Part shown: piece after piece, positions 43,822 through 52,494 of the stretch
How the letters are laid out: the number at the start of each line of letters is the position of its first letter
How positions within the stretch are numbered: position 1 is the first letter of the stretch
Origin: an uncultured Sphingomonadaceae bacterium
Lineage (GTDB): Bacteria; Pseudomonadota; Alphaproteobacteria; Sphingomonadales; Sphingomonadaceae
Length of the DNA: 64,000 nt
Direction of reading: 5' to 3'
Assembly: GCA_947499975.1 (NCBI GenBank)
Contig: CANMQE010000001.1
Coordinates: 124,001-188,000, forward strand
Position numbers and translations under genes: made by a program
The notes under the pieces: model-generated
The model's input: only the letters and a program-made list of their open reading frames with translations
Databases searched by the model: none
What the model was told of the DNA's origin: nothing

Positions 43822-45387
43822 TCATGGCAGGTGCCACTTCCCGTCCACGCGCACAAGATTACCGCTGCTTTCGTTGGCGAGGGCATCCGGCAAAAGCATG
43901 GCAGGCATGTCCTGATAGGATACCGGGCGCAGGAACCTGTCGATCGCGAGGGTTCCCACCGATGTGCTGCGCCCGTCGGACGTGGCAGGGAACGGCCCGC
44001 CGTGCACCATCGCATGGGTAACATCCACGCCCGTTGGCCAGGCATTGGCGATGATGCGGCCCGCACGCTGTTCGAGAACGGGAATCAACGTACGCGCCGC
44101 CTCGTGGTCACTCTCGGCCATGTGGAGCGTCGCAGTGAGCTGGCCCTCCATCTGTTGCAGGATCTCGGAAACCTCGGCCAGATCCTCGCAGCGCACGATG
44201 ATGGAGCTGGGGCCGAAGATTTCCTGTTCGAACGCACGGTTGTTGCGGAAATCCTTGCCGGAAACGGTGTAGACGTAGGACCGTCCGCAGGTGCTGGAGC
44301 CTTCCGCGCCCATTCCCACCAGTTCCGCGCCGCTTTCCTTCCCCAGCGCATCGATGCCTTCGCGGTAGGACTTGGCGATCCCGCCTGTCAGCATGGTCTG
44401 GGCTTGCACGTCTTCTAGGGCAGAGCGGGCGGTTTCGATGAATGTCGCCGTGTCCTCTCCGTCCAGCGCGAGAACGATGCCCGGGTTCGTGCAGAACTGG
44501 CCCGCACCCATGGAAAGAGAGCCGACATAGGCCGCTGCGAGATCGGCGGCGGCCTCTGCCATGCGGCCCGGCATCAGGACGACGGGATTGACGCTGCTCA
44601 TCTCCGCAAAAACGGGGATCGGCACCGGGCGGCTGGCTGCATGCTGCATCAGCGCAAGGCCACCGGCGCGCGATCCGGTGAAGCCGACGGCAGCAATGCG
44701 CGGGTCTTTCACCAGCGTTTCTCCCAGGGCGTAGCCAGTGCCGTTAACGAGGGAGAACACGCCTTGCGGCAGTCCGCTTTCCTTCAACGCGTGCGAGATC
44801 GCGCCAGCGACCAGTTCCGACGTTCCGGGATGTGCCGGATGGCCTTTCACCACGACGCAGCAACCCGCGGCAAGGGCGGAGGCGGTGTCTCCACCAGCCA
44901 CGGAGAATGCGAGCGGGAAATTGCTGGCCCCGAACACGGCCACCGGACCAAGCGGTATCTTCCGCATCCTGAGATCGGGCTTGGGCGGGGTTCGCTCAGC
45001 ATCGGCATGATCGATGCGTAAGCCCTGCCATGCGCCGTCCTCTATCTCGTCCGCGAACAGGCGAAGCTGGCCAACTGTGCGGCCACGCTCACCATTCAGT
45101 CGCGCTTCCGGCAGGCCGCTTTCGGACATGGCCCGCTGGGTCAGCGTGTCGCCCAGCGCATCGATCTTGTCTGCCGCCAGCCTCAGGAAGGCGGCGCGTT
45201 TGGCAGGAGCCAGCGCGCCGAACACGGACTGCGCATCGGCCGCAGCCTTGCATGCATCGCCGACATCGGATTCGCTCGCTTGCGCAAAGGCAGGCTCGAT
45301 AGGCTCGCCGCTGCCTGCATGAAGCGCGTTGAATGTATCTGTGCCAGTGCGCCAGTCGCCTGCAACCAGGTTTTTACCAGTGAGCAT
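43822..45387 (-). CDS. Aldehyde dehydrogenase, 2,5-dioxopentanoate (alpha-KG semialdehyde) type
   Basis: A 521-aa NAD(P)-dependent dehydrogenase resembling alpha-ketoglutarate-semialdehyde dehydrogenases (AldH subgroup with the FGASNFPLAFSVAGGDTASALAAG segment). Catalytic residues: Asn156 in ASNFPLAF, Glu262 in VFAEMSSVNP, Cys299 in GAGQFCTNPG; the NAD(P) turn is VGFTGSRAGG. This enzyme ends the oxidative (Weimberg) pentose route, giving 2-oxoglutarate. ATG at 45387 follows GAGGT. It diverges from the sugar symporter, and the palindromic operator at 45461 lies between them, 73 bases upstream. Xylose or xylonate dehydrogenase and dehydratase genes are not in the window. Confidence 0.85.
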   Translation of the reverse strand: MLTGKNLVAGDWRTGTDTFNALHAGSGEPIEPAFAQASESDVGDACKAAADAQSVFGALAPAKRAAFLRLAADKIDALGDTLTQRAMSESGLPEARLNGERGRTVGQLRLFADEIEDGAWQGLRIDHADAERTPPKPDLRMRKIPLGPVAVFGASNFPLAFSVAGGDTASALAAGCCVVVKGHPAHPGTSELVAGAISHALKESGLPQGVFSLVNGTGYALGETLVKDPRIAAVGFTGSRAGGLALMQHAASRPVPIPVFAEMSSVNPVVLMPGRMAEAAADLAAAYVGSLSMGAGQFCTNPGIVLALDGEDTATFIETARSALEDVQAQTMLTGGIAKSYREGIDALGKESGAELVGMGAEGSSTCGRSYVYTVSGKDFRNNRAFEQEIFGPSSIIVRCEDLAEVSEILQQMEGQLTATLHMAESDHEAARTLIPVLEQRAGRIIANAWPTGVDVTHAMVHGGPFPATSDGRSTSVGTLAIDRFLRPVSYQDMPAMLLPDALANESSGNLVRVDGKWHLP

Positions 45388-45460
45388 TGAAGTACCTCTT
45401 CCCGGATAAGTGTCGATCTTTTGAAAAACGCGGCTTGCAACACAGCGAAATTCGGTGAAA

Positions 45461-45474
45461 GGTAGCGCTAACAT
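45461..45474. promoter_or_regulatory. LacI-type operator, copy 1
   Basis: GGTAGCGCTAACAT lies in the gap between the divergent dehydrogenase and sugar-symporter genes. The core GGTAGCGCTAAC is a near-perfect palindrome (GGTAGCGCTACC at the third copy). It contains the CG centre typical of LacI-family operators. It precedes the chosen TTG start of the symporter by 44 bases. Confidence 0.8.
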
Positions 45475-45518
45475 AAATGGCCAGCGATGCAACCGACTGG
45501 CTTGTGGGAGGGAAATTT

Positions 45519-46922
45519 TTGGCTACGACATATAACGGGACCAATCTCGGTCTGATCACGGCAATCGTCGCGGTTGCCACGCTTGGCGGGTTTCTCTTCG
45601 GCTTCGATAGCGGGGTGATCAACGGCACTGTCGACGGATTGCGGATCGCCTTCAATTCCGATGACGTGGGAACCGGCTTCAACGTTGCATCCATGCTGCT
45701 TGGCTGCGCCGTGGGCGCATTCGTTGCCGGCCGGCTGGCCGATACGCTGGGGCGCAAGAACACGCTGATGGTGGCAGCGGTGTTCTTCATCGTCAGCGCC
45801 TATGGTTCGGGCGTTGCAGGCTCTTCGAGCGAATTCGTCATCTACCGCATTATCGGCGGCCTCGCCGTGGGGGCGGCCAGTGTGCTGGCCCCAGCCTATA
45901 TCAGCGAAGTGACACCCGCCGCCATGCGCGGGCGGCTGGCCAGTATCCAGCAGGTGATGATCATCGTCGGGCTGACAGCGGCCTTCCTTTCCAACTACCT
46001 CCTGGCCGAAACCGCCGGCACATCCACGGCATCGTTCTGGCTGGGGTTCGAGGCGTGGCGCTGGATGTTCTGGATCGAACTGGTGCCCGCCACGATCTTC
46101 CTGATCGCGCTTTTCTTCATTCCCGAAAGCCCGCGCTTCCTGGTGGCGAAAGGACGCGGCGAGGCAGCCCGCGGCGTTCTCGACAGGTTGTTCGGCACGG
46201 GCGTTGGCGAACGCAAGGTGGGCGAGATCACGCAATCGATCTCCAACGATCACGCACCTCGCCTTTCCGACCTGGTGAACAAGGCCAACGGGAAAATCCG
46301 CACCATCGTATGGGTGGGCATCGGGCTGGCTGTATTCCAGCAGCTCGTGGGCATCAACGTGGTGTTCTATTACGGCGCGGTGCTGTGGCAGGCCGTGGGC
46401 TTCAGCGAATCAGATGCGCTGAAAATCAATGTGCTCAGCGGTGCCATCTCCATAGGTTCCGTGCTGGCGGCCATCGCCTTGATCGACAGGATCGGGCGCA
46501 AGCCGCTGCTGCTGATCGGATCCATCGGCATGACGGTGACGCTGGCGATCATGTCGTTCGCTTTCATGAGCGGATCGCTGGTGGGCGGCACGCTGGAACT
46601 GTCGGACGGGGCAGGGCTGGCCGCCCTGATCGCGGCGAATGTGTATGTCGCGTTCTTCAACTTCAGCTGGGGCCCGGTGATGTGGGTGATGCTGGGCGAG
46701 ATGTTTCCCAACCAGATTCGCGGCTCCGGCCTGGCGGTCAGCGGCTTTGCCCAGTGGACCGCCAATTTCGGCATCACCATGACCTTTCCCATCATGCTGG
46801 CGACGATCGGGCTCACGGGCGCTTACGGTTTTTACGCCATCAGCGCGGCCGTATCGATCGTGTTCGTATGGCTGATGGTGCGCGAAACGCGCGGCATGGA
46901 ACTGGAAGACATGCAGGGGTAG
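45519..46922 (+). CDS. Sugar/proton symporter of the MFS (xylose/glucose type)
   Basis: A 467-aa inner-membrane porter of the sugar porter family, twelve helices. Signatures: GRLADTLGRKN (loop 2-3), PESPRFLVAKGRGE (after helix 6), IGRKPLLLIGS (loop 8-9), VGINVVFYYGAVLWQAVGFS (helix 7, sugar-contacting) and the C-terminal RETRGMELEDM. The start is placed at TTG 45519, preceded by GGGAGGG seven bases upstream. The ATG at 45477 lies only two bases after the operator and adds a 14-aa segment without homology. The likely cargo is xylose or a related pentose or uronate. The next gene, a halogenase, begins nine bases after its stop. Confidence 0.88.
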   Translation: MATTYNGTNLGLITAIVAVATLGGFLFGFDSGVINGTVDGLRIAFNSDDVGTGFNVASMLLGCAVGAFVAGRLADTLGRKNTLMVAAVFFIVSAYGSGVAGSSSEFVIYRIIGGLAVGAASVLAPAYISEVTPAAMRGRLASIQQVMIIVGLTAAFLSNYLLAETAGTSTASFWLGFEAWRWMFWIELVPATIFLIALFFIPESPRFLVAKGRGEAARGVLDRLFGTGVGERKVGEITQSISNDHAPRLSDLVNKANGKIRTIVWVGIGLAVFQQLVGINVVFYYGAVLWQAVGFSESDALKINVLSGAISIGSVLAAIALIDRIGRKPLLLIGSIGMTVTLAIMSFAFMSGSLVGGTLELSDGAGLAALIAANVYVAFFNFSWGPVMWVMLGEMFPNQIRGSGLAVSGFAQWTANFGITMTFPIMLATIGLTGAYGFYAISAAVSIVFVWLMVRETRGMELEDMQG

Positions 46923-46931
46923 CGTGCGGCT

Positions 46932-48455
46932 ATGACAGCATTCTCCTCCCGGCCCGTGCGTGTCGTCGTCCTTGGCGGCGGCACGGCTGGCTGGATGACG
47001 GCCGCAGGCATCGCAAGGCTGCTGCCCGAATTGGCGCAGGTCCAACTGGTGGAAAGCGAGGATATCGGCATCGTCGGCGTGGGGGAGGCGACATTGCCCC
47101 ACATCAGGGGTTTCGTGGAAAAACTCGGCATCGACGAGGCGGCCTTCATGAAAGCGACCCACGCGACATACAAGCTGGGTATCGACTTTCGCGATTTCGG
47201 CCGGATTGGCGAGAGCTATATCCATCCCTTCGGATCGTTCGGGGAAGAACTGAACGGCGTCGGCTTCCACCACTACTGGCTGGAACTGCAACGCAGCGGC
47301 ATGGCCCGCCCGCTGGGTGATTATTCGCTGGCCGTCACCGCTGCCAGCGCAAACAGGTTCAAGCCGCCCGCGCAGGACGACAGCCTCGCATCCACCTATG
47401 GCTATGCCTACCAGTTCGATGCGACGCTGTTCGGCCCGTTCATGCGTGAATTCGGCCTGTCCATCGGGGTGGAGCGGCACGAAGGCAAGGTCGTGAGCGT
47501 GGATCGCGATGGCGAGAGCGGCGATGTGAGGGCTCTGGTGCTGGATGATGGCCGCCGCATCGAAGGCGATCTCTTCATCGATTGCTCCGGCTTTCGCTCC
47601 GTGCTGCTGGGGCAGGAGCTTGGCAGCGACTGGGAAGACTGGACCCACTGGCTTCCCTGCGACCGCGCTGCCGCCATGCCATGTTCGCATGCCACGGACG
47701 AGCTACGCCCCTACACCACCGCCACCGCCATGCCCGCGGGCTGGCGCTGGCAGATCCCGCTGCAGCACCGGATGGGGAATGGCTATGTCTTTTCCAGCGC
47801 CCATCTGGGCGAGGACGAGGCGTGCGAGGCCATTCGCGCCGCTGCGGAAGGAGAACCGCTGGCCGATCCACGCATCCTGCGCTTCCGCCCCGGCAGGCGC
47901 GCCAGATCGTGGAGCCACAATGTCATCGGCGTTGGACTGGCGAGTGGCTTTCTGGAACCGCTGGAATCAACTTCCATCTATCTTGCCCAGATGGCGATCA
48001 CCTATCTGATCGAGCTGTTTCCCGAAGACGGACAGATCGACCCGCGCGACCGCGACGAGTTCAACCGGCTGGTGGACATGGAATATGACCGCGTACGCGA
48101 TTTCTTGATCCTGCATTATCACGCCACAACGCGCGACGATTCCGAATTCTGGAACCACGTGCGCACGATGACGGTGCCCGATAGCCTGGCGGAAAAGATG
48201 GAATTGTGGCGCAAGGCCGGGCGCATCGAGAAATATTCGGACGGGCTGTTCTACGACGCCAGCTGGATCGCCGTGTATGTGGGGCAGGGATTCTTGCCGC
48301 AGCAACACGATGTTCGCCCCGCACTCGGCAATCCGCAACAACTGGCGGGCGCGGCACAAAACCTGCGCAGCGCGATAGAGCGCGAAGTCGCCGCCATGCC
48401 GGGCCACCGCGACTTTCTTCATGCAGAGGCCGCGCGCCTTTCCCTCGCCACATGA
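46932..48455 (+). CDS. Flavin-dependent tryptophan halogenase homologue A
   Basis: A 507-aa FADH2-dependent halogenase-type protein. The FAD motif is VVVLGGGTAGWMTAAG (residues 11-26); GVGEATLP follows. The catalytic Lys is 81 in THATYKLGIDF, and WxWxIP appears as GWRWQIP near residue 270. EPLESTSI near residue 340 carries the Glu that matches PrnA Glu346, with ESTS in place of the ESTG chloride motif. All chemistry needed for halogenation is present, but the substrate cannot be assigned; homologues beside TonB receptors have given brominated indoles in vitro. It follows the symporter by nine bases, and its stop overlaps the next gene as ATGA. Confidence 0.9.
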   Translation: MTAFSSRPVRVVVLGGGTAGWMTAAGIARLLPELAQVQLVESEDIGIVGVGEATLPHIRGFVEKLGIDEAAFMKATHATYKLGIDFRDFGRIGESYIHPFGSFGEELNGVGFHHYWLELQRSGMARPLGDYSLAVTAASANRFKPPAQDDSLASTYGYAYQFDATLFGPFMREFGLSIGVERHEGKVVSVDRDGESGDVRALVLDDGRRIEGDLFIDCSGFRSVLLGQELGSDWEDWTHWLPCDRAAAMPCSHATDELRPYTTATAMPAGWRWQIPLQHRMGNGYVFSSAHLGEDEACEAIRAAAEGEPLADPRILRFRPGRRARSWSHNVIGVGLASGFLEPLESTSIYLAQMAITYLIELFPEDGQIDPRDRDEFNRLVDMEYDRVRDFLILHYHATTRDDSEFWNHVRTMTVPDSLAEKMELWRKAGRIEKYSDGLFYDASWIAVYVGQGFLPQQHDVRPALGNPQQLAGAAQNLRSAIEREVAAMPGHRDFLHAEAARLSLAT

Positions 48456-49930
48456 GCACGCCCAGGGAGCCGCTCCGCCGCGTCGTCATCGTGGGCGCAG
48501 GTCAACTGGGCGTGCTGGCCGCCATCGCCTTTCGCCAGGCGCTTCCGGTATGTCAGACGGTGCTGGTGGGGCAAAAGCCGTCGCCTGCATCCTTTGCCGA
48601 CTGGTCGCCCACCGCTCTGCCGTTTACCAACAAGCTGCACGACCGGCTGGGTATCGAGGAACGCGATATCGTTCTGAAGGCAGGGGGCAGCTATCAGCTC
48701 GTCACGCGCTACGAAGGATGGAGCGGCAACGGGGAGGCGGGCACGGTGTCTTTCGGCGAGACGCTCGATCCCTCGCTCAAGACCGCCTTCGCCCGCGACT
48801 GGGGCGGCTACCGGCAGGATCCGCTCGGCATGCGGCCCGCAGGCTCGCTCTCGCAGGTGCTGGCCGATGCCGGGCGCTTCGCCCCGCCGCCGCCTGATGA
48901 AGAAACGCCGATTTCGCAAATCGACTATGCCCTGCGATGGAACCCCGCTGCCTATCGCAGCCTGCTGATCGAGCGGGCAAAGGCGCTGGACGTGCAATAT
49001 GTGGAGGGGCGCGTCGAACACGTGTCTCTTCTGGATACGGAGGGCTCGGGCGGGATTCGCGCGATCACGATTGCAGGGCAGGGCGAGATAGAGGCCGATC
49101 TGTTCGTGGATTGCAGCGGGCCGGAAGCGACATTGCTGGCCTCCATGCCGGAATTTGCCAGCGTGGGCTGGTCGGCCAGCCTGCCAACGCGCACCGTTTA
49201 CACAGGGCAGATCGGCACGCCGGTAATCGCGCTTGACGACCGAATATCGCTCGGCCCGCTGGGCTGGCTGACACAGACTGCCGGACGGGATGGATTGTAT
49301 ACTACGCTGGGGGTCGGCGAAGGGGTTGAACGCGATGCGGCACTGGGCGCGCTTGGCATGCAGGCGACAGCGGCGATCACGATCTCCCCGGGCCGCGCCG
49401 CGCAGCCGTGGATCGGCAATGTGGCGGCGATTGGCGATGCGGCGGCGCGCTTCGAGCCGGTGGGACCGTATCACCTCGACCTGGCGCACCGGCAGCTTGA
49501 TCTGCTGCTGGAAATGCTACCCGGTCGCGAAATCCATCCGCTGGAGCGGGCGGAATACAATCGACGCTCGTCCTTGATGATGGAGGGGGTCCGCGAAGTG
49601 CTGGCGATGCACTTTGCCTCTGCCGGTGCCCGCCGCGTGCTGGGCGATATGGCCCTGCCGGGGCGGATTTCGGATGTGATCGACCAGTTCCAGCGGCGCG
49701 GGCGGATCCCATTCCGCGAAGAATCGCCGCTGCTGGCACAGGAACAGTTCGCCTTGCTGGTGGCTCTCGGATTCAAGCCGGGCCTGCCGCCCGCGGCCCA
49801 CCATAGGGACGAGCGGGAAGAAGAGCGGGCGAGGGCGCAGTTCGCTGCTGCATCGAACGCTGCGTTGCAGTTTGCACCGCCTTACAAGCAGTGGCTGGTT
49901 TCCGTTCTACAGCCCGCAGCCAAGACATAG
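48452..49930 (+). CDS. Degenerate halogenase-like flavoprotein (probable pseudoenzyme) B
   Basis: A 492-aa homologue of tryptophan halogenases keeping the FAD fold: VVIVGAGQLGVLAAIAF at residues 11-27 and VDCSGPEATLL for the second FAD contact. Three functional elements are lost: the catalytic Lys is Gln82 (GSYQLVTRYEGW), the WxWxIP tunnel is GWSASLP with the second Trp gone, and the EPLEST motif is EPVGPYHLD, lacking the Glu. The N-terminal GVGEATIP segment is also missing. No frameshift is seen and length is normal, so the gene is kept. It starts by ATGA overlap with intact halogenase A, suggesting a partner role such as a flavin or protein-interaction subunit. It converges with the cupin gene. 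Confidence 0.85.
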   Translation: MSTPREPLRRVVIVGAGQLGVLAAIAFRQALPVCQTVLVGQKPSPASFADWSPTALPFTNKLHDRLGIEERDIVLKAGGSYQLVTRYEGWSGNGEAGTVSFGETLDPSLKTAFARDWGGYRQDPLGMRPAGSLSQVLADAGRFAPPPPDEETPISQIDYALRWNPAAYRSLLIERAKALDVQYVEGRVEHVSLLDTEGSGGIRAITIAGQGEIEADLFVDCSGPEATLLASMPEFASVGWSASLPTRTVYTGQIGTPVIALDDRISLGPLGWLTQTAGRDGLYTTLGVGEGVERDAALGALGMQATAAITISPGRAAQPWIGNVAAIGDAAARFEPVGPYHLDLAHRQLDLLLEMLPGREIHPLERAEYNRRSSLMMEGVREVLAMHFASAGARRVLGDMALPGRISDVIDQFQRRGRIPFREESPLLAQEQFALLVALGFKPGLPPAAHHRDEREEERARAQFAAASNAALQFAPPYKQWLVSVLQPAAKT

Positions 49931-49951
49931 ACGAGCGCTTGCGCGTCGGCT

Positions 49952-50962
49952 TCACCGGCCAAGAAGACCGCGCATCTTGTCAAACAGGCCGCGATTGGCC
50001 GGCCCGAGAATACCCTGCGCCTGCACCGGCAGATGCGCCGCTGGATCGCCGCCTTTTTCGAACACGTAGTAATCCAGCAATGTGCGCCACACCTCGCGCT
50101 GATCAGCTGGCAGGTGTTTGAACGACAGCACGGATTGCAAAAGCGCCTCGTAGGGGCTTCCGATACCGTCCGGCAGGCCGGGTGCCCACCAGTAATTGAC
50201 GAGGATGCTGACCGGATCGAGCGAATCGACCGCGTGCCACCAGCCGTATGGAATGTAAATCGCGTCGCCCGGTTCCAGCACCGCCTGCAACGCGTGCCTT
50301 GCCGCTTCTGCATAGCGCGGGTGCTGCGCCAGATCGGGGTTGGCCAGGTCCACCATGCTGACGGGCGTTCCCGCAGGGGTAAGCTCGAACGGACCGGGAT
50401 AGAGATTCGCGATCTGGTCTGGCGGGAACAGGGTGAAGCGCCGCCTTCCCGCCACGCAGACCGCCACATTTTCCTTTGCATCGTAATGCGGCGCAACGCG
50501 AATGCGGTTGCCGATCCAGATACGGGGGGAAACGTCCGGCAGGATCGGCAGCCTGTTGTCCTCGATAAAGGCCGGGATAAGGCTTTCAATCTCTTCCGAC
50601 TGGACGGCCATCGCGGGCGGATCGGGCATTTCGGCAACCCCCAGCAGATCCTGCAGAAAGGCGCCGAGTTGACCCGAGGCCTTCACGAAATTGAGGCGCG
50701 AGAGATCGTCTGTGTAGAAAAACCGGCCTTGCTCCGATGGCGCGGCAGCGATCGCGCCGACAGAGCGATTTGCAGCGCGGGACGCGAGATAATTCGCGAT
50801 GTCGCCGTCGCTCTTGCGGGCAGCGGTTACGGCTGGCCAGTCACCTGCAATGGCGCGAAGCACCGCGGGACGCAGGCTCGCGCGCACTTTTTCGAATCGC
50901 TCCTCATCGATCGAAGCGGCGTCGACCGCGTCGATGGGGCGGGCAGGGTCTATTTCGCTCAT
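49952..50962 (-). CDS. Cupin-8 / JmjC-type oxygenase-like protein
   Basis: A 336-aa protein of the cupin-like_8 family, related to JmjC hydroxylases. Fe(II) ligands can be placed as His and Asp in RVAPHYDAKENVAV (HxD) and the second His in PYGWWHAVDSL, with RRRFTLFPPDQIANLYPGP between. The N-terminal region (DWPAVTAARKSDGDIANYLASRA) and the closing helices are typical. It probably hydroxylates a protein or peptide, but no target is known. It is last in the minus-strand chain halogenase D, halogenase C, cupin, each joined by ATGA; its ATG is 50962. The downstream neighbour converges 21 bases away. Confidence 0.88.
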   Translation of the reverse strand: MSEIDPARPIDAVDAASIDEERFEKVRASLRPAVLRAIAGDWPAVTAARKSDGDIANYLASRAANRSVGAIAAAPSEQGRFFYTDDLSRLNFVKASGQLGAFLQDLLGVAEMPDPPAMAVQSEEIESLIPAFIEDNRLPILPDVSPRIWIGNRIRVAPHYDAKENVAVCVAGRRRFTLFPPDQIANLYPGPFELTPAGTPVSMVDLANPDLAQHPRYAEAARHALQAVLEPGDAIYIPYGWWHAVDSLDPVSILVNYWWAPGLPDGIGSPYEALLQSVLSFKHLPADQREVWRTLLDYYVFEKGGDPAAHLPVQAQGILGPANRGLFDKMRGLLGR

Positions 50963-52494
50963 GCCTTGAGCAGGGCATCGGGCTGGATCGCGCCGCCCTG
51001 TTCATGCAGGAATTCATCCTGGCTCGGCAATTGCGAAACGGCCTGTGCGATTACGTCGCGAACATGCTGCAGACGCGTGCGCGTTTCCGCTTCGTCCAGC
51101 ATGTGGGCGCCGGGATGATACCGCTGCGGCGCGATGCCCTGGCTCAGCATTACGGACAGCCAGCTTGCCTCTGTAAACAGCTCGTCCTTCTCGCGGAATA
51201 TCCGGCCGGAACTGCGGAACATCTCGATCTTCTCGGCCAGTCCCGCCGGCGCCTCCAGATTGCGGCAATAGCGCCAGAATTCGGAATCGTCGCGTTCGCT
51301 CTGCCGGTAATGCAGCACGAGGAAATCGCGGATATCGTTGTATTCGCGCAGCGTTTCCTTGTTGAACCGCGCGATCTCCACCTCACCGAACGTGGTATCG
51401 GGAAACAGCGCCATCAGCCGGGCGATGCTGGATTGCACGAGATGGATGGAGGTGGATTCCAGCGGCTCCAGAAATCCTGCCGCAAGGCCCAGCGCCACCA
51501 CGTTCTTTTCCCAGAACCGATGCCGGTGTCCGGCGGTAAAGCGCAGCTGGTTGGGGTCTGCCAGCGGTTTGCCATCGAGGTTCGCCAGCAGCATGTCCGT
51601 TGCCGCATCGCGGTCTATATGGGCAGAGGAGAAGACGTGCCCGTTACCCAGCCGGTGCTGCAAGGGGATGCGCCACTGCCAGCCGGCCGATCGGGCCGTC
51701 GCGCGCGTCAGCGGCTCGTTCCTTCCGCCAAGTTCGCACGGAATGGCAACGGCGCTGTCGCACGGCAGCCATTTCGTCCAGTCGTTATAGTCTACACCCA
51801 GCGCCTGCCCCAGTAGCAGCGAGCGGAAGCCGGAGCAGTCGATGAACAGCTCACCTTCTATGGTAGTGCCGTCCTCCAGCTGCACATGCTGCACGAACCC
51901 CGTTTCGCCATCGCGCACCACATCCACGATGCGGCCTTCCACGCGGCGGGCGCCTGCATTTTCCGAATATGCCCGAAGATAACGGGCATAGCGCCCCGCA
52001 TCGAACTGGAAGGCATAGGCCAGTTTCGACATCGGGGACTTGGGATTGCCTGCCTGCGGCCAGAAGAACCGCCCGGCCTTTCCAGCCATTGCCGCGATAG
52101 AATAGGCGTCGATCGGAGCAGTTTCACCAAGTTCGCGCCCACGCAGGAAGAAGTGCTGGAACTCGATTCCCAGCATGTCGAGCCCGATCGAGCCGAACGG
52201 GTGGACATAGGAATGGCCCGGTCGCAACCAGTCGACGAATTCGATGCCCAGCTTGTAGGTCGCGCGGGTTTCGCGGATGAACTGCATCTCGTCGATGCCC
52301 AGCATCCGGTTGAACCCGATGATCTGCGGGATGGTCGCCTCGCCCACGCCTACCGTGCCGATTGCCTCGCTTTCCACCAGCGTAACCGAAAATCCGGGTA
52401 GATCGCCCATGATCCGGGTGAGGGCGGCCGCCGCCATCCAGCCCGCCGTGCCCCCCCCGATGATGACGACTTTCCTTACTGGCGCTGCAGTCAT
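50959..52494 (-). CDS. Flavin-dependent tryptophan halogenase homologue C
   Basis: A 511-aa intact halogenase-type protein: VVIIGGGTAGWMAAAAL (residues 9-25) binds FAD, GVGEATIP follows, the catalytic Lys is 81 in TRATYKLGIEFVDW, WxWxIP is GWQWRIPLQHR, and EPLESTSIHLVQ carries the catalytic Glu. It is closely related to halogenase D next door, so a tandem duplication is likely. The frame is open upstream, but ATG at 52494 overlaps the halogenase D stop as ATGA and is where homology starts. Its own stop overlaps the cupin start. Substrate unknown. Confidence 0.9.
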   Translation of the reverse strand: MTAAPVRKVVIIGGGTAGWMAAAALTRIMGDLPGFSVTLVESEAIGTVGVGEATIPQIIGFNRMLGIDEMQFIRETRATYKLGIEFVDWLRPGHSYVHPFGSIGLDMLGIEFQHFFLRGRELGETAPIDAYSIAAMAGKAGRFFWPQAGNPKSPMSKLAYAFQFDAGRYARYLRAYSENAGARRVEGRIVDVVRDGETGFVQHVQLEDGTTIEGELFIDCSGFRSLLLGQALGVDYNDWTKWLPCDSAVAIPCELGGRNEPLTRATARSAGWQWRIPLQHRLGNGHVFSSAHIDRDAATDMLLANLDGKPLADPNQLRFTAGHRHRFWEKNVVALGLAAGFLEPLESTSIHLVQSSIARLMALFPDTTFGEVEIARFNKETLREYNDIRDFLVLHYRQSERDDSEFWRYCRNLEAPAGLAEKIEMFRSSGRIFREKDELFTEASWLSVMLSQGIAPQRYHPGAHMLDEAETRTRLQHVRDVIAQAVSQLPSQDEFLHEQGGAIQPDALLKA

